NCBI GenBank assembly: GCA_900772495.1
Contig: CAAHEJ010000071.1
Location: 1-6,634 of the forward strand
Length of the DNA stretch: 6,634 nucleotides
Reading direction: 5' to 3'
Source: an uncultured Campylobacter sp.
GTDB lineage: Bacteria; Campylobacterota; Campylobacteria; Campylobacterales; Campylobacteraceae
Position 1 is the first letter of the stretch. Every line of letters starts with the position of its first letter. Shown piece by piece: positions 5,708 to 6,634 of this stretch. Under the pieces are notes generated by a model. That model had not been told where the DNA came from. It saw only the letters and a program-made list of their open reading frames with translations, and ran no database searches. The position numbers were made by a program, and so were the translations under genes.

Positions 5708-6634
5708 AGCAGCACCTTTTTCAGTGTTTCAAACACTTCATCTTTTTTTAGCACGCTTTTTTCAAGGCTTGCACGCTTTATAAATTCTACTTCGCCATTT
5801 TCAAGCCCTTTGCCGATGATTAAGCCACAATAAAAGCCCATTAGCTCGAAATCATTTATTTTCACGCCAAAGCGTTCGTCCCTGTCATCAAGCAAAACGC
5901 TGATATTTAGGGCTTTCAAGGCTTCATAAAGCTCATTTGCAAACTCACAAGCAGCTTTGTCTTTGGTGTTTGAGATGATGATATGTAGCTTAAATGGCGA
6001 CAAAGCCTTACTCCACACTATGCCCTTTTCATCAAAGCTTGATTCTACCGCCACAGCAACCAAACGGCTCACGCCTATGCCATAACAGCCCATATAAAAA
6101 GGCACAGCCTTGCCGTTTTCGTCCAAAAATGTCGCGCTCATCGCCTTGCTATACTTTTGCCCCAGCTTAAAAATGTGTCCCACTTCTATGCCCTTGCTGA
6201 ATTTAAGCCGTCCGCCACAGCAAGCACAAAGGTCATTTTCGCGCACTTGCACCAAGTCTTTATAACGGCTTTCGTTTAAATTTACCACGCTAACGCCGAT
6301 GAAATGGTAGTTTTCCTCATTTGCGCCCAAAAGCATATTTGTCTCATTTTTTAACTCATTATCCACAAAAAATTCAACATTTAGCCCGATAAAGCCGATA
6401 AATCCAGCCTTTAAACCAGCCTTTTTTAGCTCATCTTCGCTAGCTTCGACAAGTTCTAACGCCCCACAAGCATTAAGAGCCTTTGTTTCTTGCAAATCAT
6501 CGCACCCACGCACGAAAAAGACTACGATTTTTTCACCCTTGTCAAAGAGTGCTTTTTTCACCACAGCCTTTATGGTGTAAAACTCATCAACCTTAAAAAA
6601 TTCGGCTAAATCCTTAATCGTCTTTATGTTCGGC
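5704..6634 (-). CDS. proS: Prolyl-tRNA synthetase, C-terminal part (5' end off window)
   Basis: ProRS charges tRNA-Pro with proline in the cytoplasm. The frame stays open to the right edge (the GTG at 6564 is internal), so about 309 C-terminal residues of an enzyme usually near 570 are visible. Numbering visible residues from the edge, the first ~130 are the YbaK-like editing insertion of bacterial-type ProRS, beginning TIKDLAEFFKVDEFYTIKAV. The catalytic core resumes at CACCGGRLKFSKGIEVGHIF (136-155) and QKYSKAMSATFLDENGK. Class II motif 3 is at GCYGIGVSRLVA (182-193). The anticodon-binding domain follows, with LLDDRDERFGVKINDFELMG (247-266) and IIGKGLENGEVEFIKR. The TGA stop overlaps the fxsA-like ATG (ATGA). 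No defects are seen. Confidence 0.96.
   Translation of the reverse strand, partial: PNIKTIKDLAEFFKVDEFYTIKAVVKKALFDKGEKIVVFFVRGCDDLQETKALNACGALELVEASEDELKKAGLKAGFIGFIGLNVEFFVDNELKNETNMLLGANEENYHFIGVSVVNLNESRYKDLVQVRENDLCACCGGRLKFSKGIEVGHIFKLGQKYSKAMSATFLDENGKAVPFYMGCYGIGVSRLVAVAVESSFDEKGIVWSKALSPFKLHIIISNTKDKAACEFANELYEALKALNISVLLDDRDERFGVKINDFELMGFYCGLIIGKGLENGEVEFIKRASLEKSVLKKDEVFETLKKVLL
5714..5719 (-). promoter_or_regulatory. Ribosome binding site of the fxsA-like gene (AAAGGT)
   Basis: AAAGGT lies six bases before the ATG at 5705-5707, within the 3' end of proS. It supports this start and coupling to proS translation. Confidence 0.65.

Noticed and set aside
6562..6564. GTG as a start codon for a short proS
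   Set aside because: The frame continues open to the right edge with ProRS-like sequence (TIKDLAEFFKVDEFYTIKA), so this is an internal valine.

Overview
The window looks like a chromosomal segment from the Campylobacterota, most likely Campylobacter or a close relative. The main reason is the minus-strand gene order proS - fxsA-like - hemC - ubiD-family decarboxylase. From memory this matches the Campylobacter jejuni block Cj0543-Cj0546, which hemA precedes. Short AAATTT-rich motifs, tight gene packing and a poly-G tract inside a surface-protein gene fit the same group. The species cannot be fixed from this sequence alone.

Layout. Bases 1-2331 (+) hold most of a TonB-dependent outer-membrane receptor whose N-terminus lies off the left edge. 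A 135-base gap (2332-2466) separates it from a convergent minus-strand operon. That gap carries three copies of GCAATGACGA and a perfect 9-bp inverted repeat. The operon, read right to left, is the C-terminal half of prolyl-tRNA synthetase (5704-6634), a small FxsA-family membrane protein (5312-5707), porphobilinogen deaminase HemC (4386-5315) and a UbiD-family menaquinone decarboxylase (2467-4377). proS/fxsA and fxsA/hemC each overlap by 4 bases (ATGA). The hemC/ubiD gap is only 8 bases. These genes are therefore almost certainly co-transcribed from a promoter beyond the right edge.

How the genes relate. HemC (tetrapyrrole synthesis) and the decarboxylase (menaquinone synthesis) both supply the respiratory chain. 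ProRS is housekeeping, and the FxsA-like protein has no firm role. The receptor probably imports an iron chelate, heme or a similar ligand, which would link it loosely to heme demand, but its ligand is not readable here.

Most notable observations. (1) A G9 tract in frame in the receptor barrel, where gain or loss of one G gives a stop within about 25 bases; this is a strong candidate phase-variation switch. (2) A 36-residue, asparagine-rich insertion with a 14-residue (42-bp) period near the C-terminus of the UbiD-family enzyme, with related sequence in the FxsA-like tail. (3) A shortened form of the conserved plug-end motif of the receptor. (4) The intergenic repeat cluster. I found no defence system, CRISPR array, tRNA, rRNA or insertion sequence.
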